Positions 28,346 through 36,926 of a stretch of 64,000 nt of DNA are shown here, piece by piece. Origin of the DNA: Brevibacillus laterosporus LMG 15441. GTDB lineage: Bacteria; Bacillota; Bacilli; Brevibacillales; Brevibacillaceae. Made by a program: the position numbers and the translations under genes. The DNA is taken from contig NZ_CP007806.1 in the NCBI RefSeq assembly GCF_000219535.2, forward strand, positions 1,522,501 through 1,586,500, read 5' to 3'. The notes beneath the pieces were generated by a model, which was not told where the DNA came from, did no database searches, and saw nothing but the letters and a program-made list of their open reading frames with translations. Position 1 is the first letter of the stretch. Each line of letters begins with the position of its first letter.

Positions 28346-28525
28346 GTACGATTCCTCCCTGTGGCTTTATTTTCATTGTTTCTTGTTAATTACATCATAA
28401 CATATCGGAATTGTGTGTATAATAATTGGCTGCCTACTTCAGTATGTTTTTCCTTTCGACAAATGATCGTTTCACATGGTAAAATGATATTCGTTTTGGT
28501 CTTACTGGGAGGGGTACAGATACGC

Positions 28526-29164
28526 ATGAAATCCATTTTTATTACAGTGGAAGGCCCGATTGGGGTAGGGAAAACCTCTTTGTCAAAGGCGATTAGCAAG
28601 CAGTGGGGCTTGGAGCTTTTGGAAGAGATTGTGTACGAGAATCCATTTTTGGACAAGTTCTACGAGAATATTTCGGAATGGAGCTTCCAGACTGAGATGT
28701 TCTTTCTTTGCAATCGCTATAAACAATTACAAGATATAGCAAAACGGCTACATAATGGGTACTCTGTTGTGGCTGATTATAATATTTTTAAGAATACAAT
28801 ATTTGCTAAACGGACATTGAGTGAAGATAATTTGCCAAAGTACCAGCAAATTTATGGCATCCTGACTAGTGATATTCCTCAAGCTAATTTAGTTATTTAT
28901 TTAAAAGCTTCTGTCGAAACGGCGATGCAACGGATTGCACTACGTGGTCGAGGGATGGAACAAATGATTGAACGGTCTTATATGGAGAATTTAATCTCGG
29001 ATTATGAGGAATTTATGCACCAATTTCAATTGATGCATCCAACAATCCCTGTATTGACTATCGAATGTGATCAATTAGATTATGTACACCAACCAGAAGA
29101 TTTGGACTATGTTATAAAGCGTGTCGCACAATTTTTACCTAACAATCTAACTAAACAGCGATAA
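28526..29164 (+). CDS. dgk: deoxynucleoside kinase, Dgk-like
   Basis: A 212-residue kinase that phosphorylates deoxynucleosides (deoxyguanosine by analogy with B. subtilis Dgk). The P-loop EGPIGVGKTSLS is at residues 9-20, the conserved ENPFLDKFY and EMFFLCNR substrate region follows, and the RGRGMEQ lid motif is near residue 146. The ATG at 28526 follows GGGAGGGG. The partner kinase gene begins 10 bases downstream, the same pairing as dgk-dck in B. subtilis. Confidence 0.88.
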   Translation: MKSIFITVEGPIGVGKTSLSKAISKQWGLELLEEIVYENPFLDKFYENISEWSFQTEMFFLCNRYKQLQDIAKRLHNGYSVVADYNIFKNTIFAKRTLSEDNLPKYQQIYGILTSDIPQANLVIYLKASVETAMQRIALRGRGMEQMIERSYMENLISDYEEFMHQFQLMHPTIPVLTIECDQLDYVHQPEDLDYVIKRVAQFLPNNLTKQR

Positions 29165-29174
29165 GGAGTATATC

Positions 29175-29861
29175 ATGTCGGTTTTTCAAACAAATGAATT
29201 GCGTGAAAAGTATCAAATTCCAAGTGATGCGGTTATTACCATTGCTGGAATGGTGGGTGTAGGCAAATCAACGTTTACGAAAGCGCTAGCTGGTTTGCTT
29301 GGATTCCGTGTTTCTTATGAAAAAGTAGACAATAATCCTTATTTGGATCGATTTTATGATGATTTATCGCGGTGGGGCTTTCATTTACAAATCTTTTTCC
29401 TTGCAGAACGCTTTAAGGAACAAAAACGTATCTTTGACTACGGTGGTGGATTTGTGCAGGACCGTTCTATTTATGAAGATACAGGCATCTTTGCTAAGAT
29501 GCTGCATGATCAGGGAAATATGACAGATGAGGATTATCAGACGTATACTCAATTATTTGAAGCAATGGTGATGACACCTTATTTTCCGCATCCAGATGTG
29601 CTGATTTCTTTAGAGGGTAGCTTTGAGGATATCATTGATCGCATTCAGGAACGCGGTCGACCAATGGAACAACAAACTCCGCTTAGTTACTGGAAGGATC
29701 TGTATGCTAGGTATGACGAGTGGATTACTAATTTTACATCTTGTCCGGTATTGCGTGTTAATATCAATGAATACGACGTGATGGATGATATCAACTCTGT
29801 AGAGGTTGTATTAGCACGTTTGTCTGATAAAATTAATACAGCTCGTCATTACCGACGCTAG
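29175..29861 (+). CDS. dck: deoxyadenosine/deoxycytidine kinase, Dck-like
   Basis: A 228-residue paralogue of the preceding gene. P-loop GMVGVGKSTFTKAL at about residues 25-38, DNNPYLDRFYDDLSRWGFHL, the conserved QDRSIYED motif and the lid ERGRPMEQQTP. AAGGAG precedes the ATG, and a terminator follows. Together the pair supplies deoxynucleotides by salvage. Confidence 0.88.
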   Translation: MSVFQTNELREKYQIPSDAVITIAGMVGVGKSTFTKALAGLLGFRVSYEKVDNNPYLDRFYDDLSRWGFHLQIFFLAERFKEQKRIFDYGGGFVQDRSIYEDTGIFAKMLHDQGNMTDEDYQTYTQLFEAMVMTPYFPHPDVLISLEGSFEDIIDRIQERGRPMEQQTPLSYWKDLYARYDEWITNFTSCPVLRVNINEYDVMDDINSVEVVLARLSDKINTARHYRR

Positions 29862-29866
29862 TTGTT

Positions 29867-29908
29867 CCGACGGCTTTGCTGAACAGAATAAGCAAAGCCG
29901 TCGTTTTG
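29867..29908 (+). terminator. terminator after dck
   Basis: CGACGGCTTTGCT / AGCAAAGCCGTCG perfect stem followed by TTTT. Confidence 0.8.
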
Positions 29909-30099
29909 CTACATTGATTTAATTGACCCTGCTTTAGGCTTCGATCATCTAGGAGTAAGAGGTTACTTGCAATGGAAGAACGTAAACCTAAAGTTTTCTG
30001 TAAACCGGTAAATGTAAAATCTACGAACCGGGGTATGATATAATAACCGAAGTAGTTACAAATGTAACAGACGAAATGAGAATCAAAGGGGTAGAGAGC

Positions 30100-30837
30100 A
30101 TGGGAGACGCTTGGTTTGAAAAAAGCTTCCGAGAAGACTATCTGCTGGTATATCAGCATCGAGACGAGGCTTCTGCGGATCAAGAAATACATAATCTATT
30201 GGAACGTTTACCTATTAAGAGTGAGGGAAGAGTTCTAGACTTATGCTGTGGAAGCGGTCGACACTCGCGAGCTATTGCCAAACGTGGTTATGAGGTAGTG
30301 GGAGTTGATTTATCTTCTGTGCTGTTAGAGCAGGCAGAGCTACTTAATGACCAAAAGCAGGTTACGTATTATCAATATGATATGAGAGATATTCCGTTTG
30401 AGTCGGAATTTGATATTGTTGTTAATTTGTTTACAAGCTTTGGATATTTCTCTGATGATCAAGAGAGTGCTAAGGTTATTAAAAATATGGCGAAAGCTTT
30501 ACGCTCGGGTGGAGAAGTTGTGATTGATTACCTTAACCCAAGCTATGTAAAAGCACATCTGGTTCCAGAATCTGAACGAGAAGCAAATGGCTTATTGATT
30601 ACAGAACGTCGTCGTCTTGAAGATGGTTTTGTAAAAAAAGAGATTACAATCCAAGACGTTGAAGCGAGAGAGCCGCGTATCTATCAGGAACAGGTAAGAT
30701 TATTTGAATTAGAACAGATGATGGGAATGCTAGAGGACGCTGGATTTATCCAGATTCAGGTCTTTGGTGACTATGCCTTTAAACCTTACGACAAGGCAAG
30801 CTCTCCGCGTATGATTTTTCATGCGGTAAAAAAGTAA
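30100..30837 (+). CDS. class I SAM-dependent methyltransferase
   Basis: A 245-residue Rossmann-fold methyltransferase. Motif I is GRVLDLCCGSGRHSRAIAKR at residues 41-60, followed by acidic VGVDLSS, and YDMRDIPFESEFDIVVNLFT carries motifs II and III. The ATG at 30100 follows AAAGGGGTAGAG; an upstream start at 30076 is weaker. The substrate cannot be inferred. It lies 109 bases before the next operon. Confidence 0.85.
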   Translation: MGDAWFEKSFREDYLLVYQHRDEASADQEIHNLLERLPIKSEGRVLDLCCGSGRHSRAIAKRGYEVVGVDLSSVLLEQAELLNDQKQVTYYQYDMRDIPFESEFDIVVNLFTSFGYFSDDQESAKVIKNMAKALRSGGEVVIDYLNPSYVKAHLVPESEREANGLLITERRRLEDGFVKKEITIQDVEAREPRIYQEQVRLFELEQMMGMLEDAGFIQIQVFGDYAFKPYDKASSPRMIFHAVKK

Positions 30838-30946
30838 AGTCGAAAAAAGGAAACGGTTACAAATAAAAAAGGCTTTTCAAAAGAGTGCTATAGCGGGTAA
30901 GCTAACAGATAAAGTGCTACTCTCTCAGATTAATAAGGAGGTAACT

Positions 30947-31267
30947 ATGGATATTCATAACCATGCTGCCCTAATGGAAATACTAGAAAAAGCATATGTA
31001 AATCAACAAGTGCAGATAACATATACAGACTGGGAAGGCGACGAGCAAGAAGACGAGGTAGTAACTACCTTTCGTGGGACTTTGCTAGGGGTGAGTTTGG
31101 TCGATAATGAGTTCGAGCAAAAAGATTTAGCCCTTCGCTTCTTAGAAGATGACAATGAGGTAGAGCTTTTGATGGAAATCCCAGCGGACGAACAAGATCT
31201 TGGTGTGAGTGAAGAACAACTAGTACGTATTTTCGGTACAGAGGCGGAGCTTGTTCTAGCAAAATGA
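30947..31267 (+). CDS. small acidic protein of unknown function
   Basis: A 106-residue acidic, soluble protein with a strong AAGGAGGT site. The sequence alternates short strands and acidic turns (TDWEGDEQEDEVVTTFRGTL, LALRFLEDDNEVELLMEIP), suggesting a small beta-rich fold. Its stop overlaps the start of the next gene (ATGA), so the two are translationally coupled and probably act together. Family not recognised. Confidence 0.8.
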   Translation: MDIHNHAALMEILEKAYVNQQVQITYTDWEGDEQEDEVVTTFRGTLLGVSLVDNEFEQKDLALRFLEDDNEVELLMEIPADEQDLGVSEEQLVRIFGTEAELVLAK

Positions 31268-32019
31268 GAAATGTTGAAACCTACGGATATTACGGTACGA
31301 CTGAGCGGATGTCTCAGAAAGAATCGTACCATTTGCATAAATATGTAAAGAGGAAGAAAAACCGCCTTGTGCAAAAAGGGCATTTCTACATTGATGTAGA
31401 TGCCCTGCAAAGGCCGTGTCACCTAGATTGCTTCAATTGTCATATTGTTCATCGCGAAACGTGTTGTGAGAATGGACAACCGTATGCTGTACAGGACTGG
31501 CAGCTTTCCATTATTGAAGCAGAAAGTCGCTCTGTTGCTGTCGCCTATCTGAACGGTCGATCACAACAAAGGGTTATGGAGCATGGTTGCTTTGAATCGG
31601 CTGAACCAGGAGTTGTACGTATGGAAAAAGGCTCCTGTCTATTCTACGGACAAGTAGATGGACAGCGCTGCTGTTTGCTGCATGCTCATGGGCTGCGCGA
31701 GCAAAAGGATGTGCATTCCATCAAACCGTTTAGCTGTCAGCTATACCCGATTGATTTAGTGATGATGGACAATGAACACATCCTAATAACTGCTTTAACG
31801 GAAGAGACAGCAGCCTTTTCACGCTGGGGACATGAATATTTGGACATATTCTACTGTGCTAACAAGGAAAAACGTAAACAAGCAACGCACATTGAAGAAC
31901 ACCTTTTTTCATTAGATGGATACCAGCCTGCTTATATCTGGGGCCGAGAGCTTATCGAACGCTCTTTTGGTGAGGAAGCTTATCAGGCGGTTATCGAAGC
32001 CATATATCAGTACAGCTAG
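31264..32019 (+). CDS. cysteine-rich protein, possibly DUF3109-like
   Basis: A 251-residue soluble protein with eleven cysteines in clusters that suggest metal or Fe-S binding: RPCHLDCFNCHIVHRETCC at about 51-69, then GSCLFYG, QRCCLLHAHG, and PFSCQLYPID. The spacing resembles YkgJ/DUF3109-type zinc or iron-sulfur proteins of unknown function. The ATG overlaps the stop of the upstream small acidic protein by four bases. The thioesterase gene follows 16 bases later. Confidence 0.75.
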   Translation: MRNVETYGYYGTTERMSQKESYHLHKYVKRKKNRLVQKGHFYIDVDALQRPCHLDCFNCHIVHRETCCENGQPYAVQDWQLSIIEAESRSVAVAYLNGRSQQRVMEHGCFESAEPGVVRMEKGSCLFYGQVDGQRCCLLHAHGLREQKDVHSIKPFSCQLYPIDLVMMDNEHILITALTEETAAFSRWGHEYLDIFYCANKEKRKQATHIEEHLFSLDGYQPAYIWGRELIERSFGEEAYQAVIEAIYQYS

Positions 32020-32035
32020 AGAGGGAGAAACTGCT

Positions 32036-32557
32036 ATGGACATGGAGTTAAAAGGAAAGACGGTCAAAGAATCACGTACGGTGAAAGCATCGCTTATCTT
32101 ACCTTCAGATACCAATCATCATGGTACCATTTTTGGCGGGACAATTATGTCTTATGTTGATGAAGTGAGCGCTATTGCGGCGATGCGCCATTCTCGCAAG
32201 CCAGTTGTAACAGCTTCGATTGATTCGGTTGACTTTATCGTACCCGCAAAGCTGGGCTTCTCAGTATGTGTGGACGCGTTCGTTACTTCGACGGGGCGTA
32301 CGTCCATTGAAGTCTTTGTTAAAATCATCAGCGAGAATTTGCAAACTGGGGAACGTCAATTAACCGCTACTTCGTTTGTCACTTTTGTCGCTTTAGATGA
32401 AGATGGAAAACCAACTCCTGTACCACCAATCATTCCAGAGACGGAAGAAGAAATTTATCTCTACCAGACGGCACCACAGCGAATAAAAATGCGTAGGGAA
32501 CGTCGAAATGCAACTCAACAGTTTTACGATTCATTAGATATTACGAAGGATATCTAG
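32036..32557 (+). CDS. acyl-CoA thioesterase, hotdog fold (YkhA-like)
   Basis: A 173-residue hexameric-type hotdog thioesterase that hydrolyses acyl-CoA. The conserved NHHGTIFGGTIMSYVDEVSA block holds the active-site region, followed by TASIDSVDFIVPAKLG. The ATG at 32036 follows GAGGGAG; the frame extends upstream to 31916 inside the preceding gene and is not real there. It is the last gene of the unit, ended by a strong terminator. Confidence 0.9.
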   Translation: MDMELKGKTVKESRTVKASLILPSDTNHHGTIFGGTIMSYVDEVSAIAAMRHSRKPVVTASIDSVDFIVPAKLGFSVCVDAFVTSTGRTSIEVFVKIISENLQTGERQLTATSFVTFVALDEDGKPTPVPPIIPETEEEIYLYQTAPQRIKMRRERRNATQQFYDSLDITKDI

Positions 32558-32569
32558 CAACAAAGAGAA

Positions 32570-32616
32570 GCCTAATCCCTGAAGCGAACACTGCTAGGGA
32601 TTGGGCTTTTTTTTGT
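32570..32616 (+). terminator. terminator after thioesterase gene
   Basis: AGCCTAATCCCT / AGGGATTGGGCT stem followed by eight T. Confidence 0.9.
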
Positions 32617-32776
32617 ATGAGACTTAAAAAATAAAATAAATACCAAAAAATACTAGGGAAAAGGGAAAAGAAGCAGAATAAGTAAAATAGCTAACGTGAA
32701 GAAATAGCACCTATGGGATGTACGCAACAAATATTCCACCCATAGGAGGTGAGTCAGCCATTGTAGGCTGAGAAAA

Positions 32777-33994
32777 ATGGGTATCAAACAAACAATAGGT
32801 ACCAATTATCATAATTCACTCATCAGACTATCTGAAAATTTCGATCCCGTTATGCATAGGTTCCGTAAAAGCTATGAGGATACTCAGAACCAAGGCTGGA
32901 TGATACCACTGGTATTAAAGCTTGTCCCAGATGTTAGAAGAATGATGGAAGCCGTGAAGAATTTGGACTCGGAAGGAATTGTTAAATCGCTAAGCTCAGT
33001 AATACCGAGTGTTGGTATTATTGGAATCCCTTTTGCAGTTCCCTATTTAGGAGTGTCATCTGTAGTAGGCTTTGGAATATCAGGGCTAATTTTATTTATT
33101 TCATTAAGTAGATACCTTTGGTTAATGACGCAGCTAGACAGTACTCATTTTCATATAGGAGCGTATCGGTTTTTAAAAAGAAGAGAGTATGATCTTTTTA
33201 CAGGGAGCTTTTTGTTTTCGGATTTCTCCTTTAAAGGCTTGTTATATGTTGTCAATCATTCTTTAAATGGAGAAGAAGAATTAAACAAAACGTTTGAAAG
33301 ACTAAAAAACGAATTTGACAGCTTTACATTTGCTCATCAAGCAAGGTATGAGGAAAAAGAATCCCATCTTTTAAAACAAAACAATGAGCTAGAAGCAGAA
33401 TTATTACGGCAAAAAGAGGTTATAAACTCGATTATTACCAAAGCAGATCAATCTCTTCATCAGCTATATGATGAACTAAGCGAGGCAAACTTATCCTCTG
33501 AATACATGGCGGATTTACTTGACCGGCTAATCACTATTTTATACCGATATCGGAATGGGCGGTTTTCCGTTTCTGACTTGAAATTAATTGCAGACTTTAC
33601 GATTTATAAGGTAGAAGGAGGACACCTAATAAAAATTGCTGATGAGGGCACAAGTGGTCATAGCCTAGGGGTGATCAGCATGGACTCCAAGGAACATGCT
33701 ACGTGGGCGGCTGTGCAGGTTGTTACAACCAAATCTATTGACCCTCTTTTCAATGAACCTCGGAAAAACTATTATATTGCTTCTTATCTGATGAGAATGG
33801 GGAATAATGAGCTGTGGGTGTATAATCTTCATTTTCATCGAGACCGGAACAAAAAAGCGGTAGACTTGACAATTCATGATATAATTGATAATAAATTACT
33901 GTTCAGATTGATACATGTTCTCTGTCTTTTACTGCAAAGCACTGGATTTCCTAAGAAGGAGGAGAGCTCAGATGACCACCTCTTATCAAGATGA
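32777..33994 (+). CDS. membrane protein with coiled coil and GAF-like C-terminal region, unrecognised
   Basis: A 405-residue protein. Two adjacent hydrophobic segments lie at about residues 72-95 and 97-117 (VGIIGIPFAVPYLGVSSVVG, ISGLILFISLSRYLWLM). A coiled coil follows at about 165-235 (FERLKNEFDSFTFAHQARYE onwards), then a C-terminal alpha/beta domain (FTIYKVEGGHLIKIADEGTS ... ELWVYNLHFHRD) whose strand pattern recalls a GAF-type sensor. Family not recognised. The ribosome binding site is weak. Two micro-genes follow; the first overlaps its end by 23 bases, so the three may form one unit. Confidence 0.75.
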   Translation: MGIKQTIGTNYHNSLIRLSENFDPVMHRFRKSYEDTQNQGWMIPLVLKLVPDVRRMMEAVKNLDSEGIVKSLSSVIPSVGIIGIPFAVPYLGVSSVVGFGISGLILFISLSRYLWLMTQLDSTHFHIGAYRFLKRREYDLFTGSFLFSDFSFKGLLYVVNHSLNGEEELNKTFERLKNEFDSFTFAHQARYEEKESHLLKQNNELEAELLRQKEVINSIITKADQSLHQLYDELSEANLSSEYMADLLDRLITILYRYRNGRFSVSDLKLIADFTIYKVEGGHLIKIADEGTSGHSLGVISMDSKEHATWAAVQVVTTKSIDPLFNEPRKNYYIASYLMRMGNNELWVYNLHFHRDRNKKAVDLTIHDIIDNKLLFRLIHVLCLLLQSTGFPKKEESSDDHLLSR

Positions 33995-34172
33995 CACAGA
34001 CCTACGAAGAATCGTATCCTTAACCCAAAATGAAATCAATCAAAAACGACAAAAGACTGCTAAAGATATCATTCAGGGCTTTAATCTTATGGCATCCCGT
34101 GTTGTAGAAGAAAATAATATACAAATTGCCGCGACACTTAGTGGATCAAAGCATACAGATAGAAAGTCCTAA
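33972..34172 (+). CDS. small hypothetical protein overlapping the preceding gene
   Basis: A 66-residue hydrophilic protein (RRIVSLTQNEINQKRQKTAK), probably helical, with a near-perfect AAGGAGGAG site. It overlaps the end of the 405-residue membrane protein gene by 23 bases in another frame, which suggests translational coupling. No family recognised. Confidence 0.7.
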   Translation: MTTSYQDDTDLRRIVSLTQNEINQKRQKTAKDIIQGFNLMASRVVEENNIQIAATLSGSKHTDRKS

Positions 34173-34253
34173 GCGATAGGGCTTTTTTATTTTGGTCTTG
34201 TAACGTTTACATTTTGTTGGTTCTCCATATACTGATAAAAAGGAGGAGAAGGG

Positions 34254-34418
34254 ATGAAGGCTGGTCCTAAGCAAAATGTTTTTGTTCTGAAATGCTACCC
34301 CCAAAGAATTCCGAATGAATCCATGAAACAAATTATTAAAAATCGCACAGAAAATGCAAATCGAATCCTTGCTCATTGGAATCAATATACAGAGCGAATT
34401 CGTTTTCTTATGAAGTAA
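34254..34418 (+). CDS. small basic hypothetical protein (54 residues)
   Basis: A 54-codon gene with an AAAAAGGAGGAG site 6 bases before the ATG, encoding a basic peptide (starts MKAGPKQNVFVLKCYPQRIP, ends TERIRFLMK). It is followed by its own terminator. No family recognised. It may be read with the two genes before it. Confidence 0.65.
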   Translation: MKAGPKQNVFVLKCYPQRIPNESMKQIIKNRTENANRILAHWNQYTERIRFLMK

Positions 34419-34444
34419 GATACAGCTATAACGATAAATGCAGG

Positions 34445-34486
34445 AAGGCACAGAGGATGTTCTTGACATCTGTGCCTTTTTTGAGT
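34445..34486 (+). terminator. terminator between micro-gene and hutH
   Basis: AGGCACAGA / TCTGTGCCT stem followed by six T; lies between convergent genes. Confidence 0.85.
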
Positions 34487-34501
34487 GCGTTATTTTACAA
34501 T

Positions 34502-36007
34502 TTAGTTGGTAGATAGGATATCTTCTTGGAGGATTTGTTCTGCTAAAGCTAAATCTACATGCAGTTCTCTATCCTCCTCAAGCTTTGGTATTATACGACG
34601 CAGACGCTGATAGGCTTTTGATGTTCCTTCTCCCAGTTTTCCAGTTGAGAATTCAATTGCTTGGCCAGCACAAATATATTCAATAGCTAAAACTTTACGT
34701 ACATTGGCTAAAACGGTACGAAGCTTACGCGCTGCGGTCGTTCCCATACTTACATGATCCTCCTGATTGGCAGAGGACGGGATAGAATCAACAGAAGCAG
34801 GGTGACATAGTACCTTGTTCTCAGAAACGATCGAAGCAGCTACATATTGGGCGATCATAAATCCAGAATGTAAGCCGCCATTAGGTGTTAGAAAAGCTGG
34901 TAGGTTACTGAGCTGAGGGTTAACGAGACGCTCTGTCCGGCGTTCCGAAATATTAGCTAACTCAGACATAGCAATTGCTAAAAAATCGGCTACCAACGCC
35001 ATCGGTTGACCATGGAAATTACCGCCTGAAATGACATCTCCCGTTTCAGAAAATAAGATTGGATTATCTGTGACACTGTTGCATTCACGTGTTACTGTTT
35101 GCCAAACATACTCCAGTGTATCACGAGTAGCCCCATGTACTTGCGGGATACAACGCAGACTGTAGGCATCCTGTACCCGAATTTCTCCTTGTTCGGTTGT
35201 GCGTTCACTATTTGCTAGATGTTGTAACATCCGTCGCGCAGACTCTTGCTGACCTGGATGAGGCCGTACAGCATGCAATTGAGCATCGTATGCTTTGGGA
35301 ATTCCGTGAAGTGCTTCCACTGTTAACGAAGCAATAACTTCAGCATTTTCCATAAGAGAACGCGCATCATAAAGAGCAAGACATAAGAGAGCGGTCATTG
35401 CCTGTGTCCCATTTATTAATGCTAATCCCTCTTTGGCTCCTAGACGAACGGGAGTCAGATTAGCTTTTTGCAAGGCATCCTTTCCTGACATCCGTTTTCC
35501 TTGATATTCGGCTTCTCCCTTACCCAGCATCACCAATACCATGTGTGCTAAGGGAGCCAAATCACCACTAGCCCCTAAAGAGCCCTGCTGAGGAATAATG
35601 GGATGAACACCACGATTGCACATCTCTACTAACAATTGAAGGGTCTTTAAATGAATGCCTGAAAAACCTTGGGATAAAGCATTGATTCTAAGGATCATCA
35701 TGGCACGAACCACCTCGGTAGGATAAGGCTCTCCCATTCCGCAAGCATGGCTCATAATTAAATTTTCCTGTAAATGGCTAACATCTTCCTGTGAGATCAT
35801 GACGTCTGAAAATTTACCAAACCCTGTAGTGATTCCATATACGACTTTTTCTTCACGGATTATTTCTTCTACCATTTCACGAGAGTGGAGTACTTTGGCC
35901 ACAGCATTAGAAGAAAGAGAAATAGGATGATGCTTACGAGCTACCATAACAACCTGTTCAATTGAAAGAGAAGTACCGTCTAATGCTAGTGCGTGTTGAA
36001 TGGACAT
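34502..36007 (-). CDS. hutH: histidine ammonia-lyase
   Basis: A 501-residue enzyme that deaminates histidine to urocanate, the first step of histidine catabolism. The self-formed MIO cofactor tripeptide Ala146-Ser147-Gly148 lies in GSLGASGDLAPLAHM, and YGITTGFGKF holds the active-site tyrosine region. AAAGGAGG precedes the ATG. The rest of the hut pathway (hutU, hutI, hutG) and hutP are not next to it; a terminator follows. A terminator-like hairpin lies just upstream in the leader. Confidence 0.96.
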   Translation of the reverse strand: MSIQHALALDGTSLSIEQVVMVARKHHPISLSSNAVAKVLHSREMVEEIIREEKVVYGITTGFGKFSDVMISQEDVSHLQENLIMSHACGMGEPYPTEVVRAMMILRINALSQGFSGIHLKTLQLLVEMCNRGVHPIIPQQGSLGASGDLAPLAHMVLVMLGKGEAEYQGKRMSGKDALQKANLTPVRLGAKEGLALINGTQAMTALLCLALYDARSLMENAEVIASLTVEALHGIPKAYDAQLHAVRPHPGQQESARRMLQHLANSERTTEQGEIRVQDAYSLRCIPQVHGATRDTLEYVWQTVTRECNSVTDNPILFSETGDVISGGNFHGQPMALVADFLAIAMSELANISERRTERLVNPQLSNLPAFLTPNGGLHSGFMIAQYVAASIVSENKVLCHPASVDSIPSSANQEDHVSMGTTAARKLRTVLANVRKVLAIEYICAGQAIEFSTGKLGEGTSKAYQRLRRIIPKLEEDRELHVDLALAEQILQEDILSTN

Positions 36008-36323
36008 GATAAATTTCCTCCTTTAGCAGAGCAGAGAGCGAAAATAAAAGGGGCTAGGAACGAATTCCTAACCCCTTGTTACCCTGATATATAGTTGACA
36101 TGTCACATTTATATTGGCATGTTACCCTCATTCGCTATTCCTCGCTTTTCGTAATATCGTTATTATGTCAAATGGATAGCTTGAGTGTCAATAAGAGTGT
36201 TTGTATAAATAGGTTTGGGCGCGGGTCTTCACCCAAATTGGGCATTGGTCAGGGGTGCATATACTGGTTATTTATCATACCATGCTATATGTCATGTAAT
36301 AATGAAAGGATGGGGTTAATCGA
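36008..36323. other. intergenic stretch between hutH and coat-like gene
   Basis: About 315 bases holding the hutH leader hairpin and the start region of the plus-strand coat-like gene. A 93-codon frame from 36100 lacks a ribosome binding site and normal composition. Nothing else seen. Confidence 0.5.
36046..36078 (-). promoter_or_regulatory. possible attenuator hairpin in hutH leader
   Basis: On minus: AAGGGGTTAGGAA-TTCG-TTCCTAGCCCCTT followed by TTATTTT, about 40 bases before the hutH start codon. The form is that of an intrinsic terminator placed between promoter and gene, as in the B. subtilis hut operon, where HutP acts as antiterminator. No three-repeat UAG HutP site is evident, so HutP control is inference. 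It could also be a terminator of an upstream minus-strand transcript. Confidence 0.5.
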
Positions 36324-36848
36324 ATGGAAAGTAGTAGCATATATATGCCTGCCAGGGAAAAATATCCGCCTAAGGAAATGATGCCAGTAAGGCCAGCACC
36401 AAAAAAGGAGTATCCCAGAAGGCCTACAAGGCCTATGAAACCAATGCGACCAATGCCCAGGCCGCCTAGACAAAGACCTACTGCCCCCATGGTACAGCCC
36501 AAAATAGAGATCTATATCTTTAAGTATCATTTCCATTATGAAAAAATGATGGGTTATGAGGATAAGTGCATGCGACATAGAAGATCTCCTAGGCACTACC
36601 ACAAATATTATCAAATGTATAAGCATCACAAGAAAAAAATGAATTATTACTACCAAAAATGTTATGCCTGCAACTATCACCCAAGTGATTCATGTAGCTC
36701 GCATTCTGCCTCTCATTCTTTCTCCGAATCCAGTTGTTCAGCTTCTAGTCCTTCCCATTATGTAGAGCCTTACAAAGATGACGGATGTAAGTGCGGAGGT
36801 AAATGTGGCGGCGCATGCAGCGGTAAGTGTGGTCGGTGGCAAAAATAG
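36324..36848 (+). CDS. low-complexity Pro/His/Tyr/Cys-rich protein, possibly spore coat or parasporal
   Basis: A 174-residue protein of strongly biased composition in three blocks: a Pro/Arg/Met-rich N-terminal part (residues 10-58, YPRRPTRPMKPMRPMPRPPR), a His/Tyr/Lys-rich middle (RHYHKYYQMYKHHKKK), and a Ser-rich then Cys/Gly-rich end (CKCGGKCGGACSGKCG). Such composition is typical of spore coat and exosporium proteins of Bacillales, where Tyr, Cys and Lys crosslink. AAGGATGGGGT precedes the ATG. Its neighbour is the UV endonuclease uvsE. B. laterosporus spores carry a canoe-shaped parasporal body; a link is speculative. Confidence 0.65.
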   Translation: MESSSIYMPAREKYPPKEMMPVRPAPKKEYPRRPTRPMKPMRPMPRPPRQRPTAPMVQPKIEIYIFKYHFHYEKMMGYEDKCMRHRRSPRHYHKYYQMYKHHKKKMNYYYQKCYACNYHPSDSCSSHSASHSFSESSCSASSPSHYVEPYKDDGCKCGGKCGGACSGKCGRWQK

Positions 36849-36926
36849 TCGCTAACAAGCATTAACGTTTCATACTAGTTAGGTCCCACTATCCCTGTGA
36901 TTGTGGGCTTATTTTTGTACATAGGT

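Noticed and set aside
36285..36680. Minus-strand frames of 75 and 131 codons opposite the coat-like gene
   Set aside because: Their hydrophobic Gly/Ile/Leu repeats are the complement of a Pro/Arg-rich coding sequence; no ribosome binding site.
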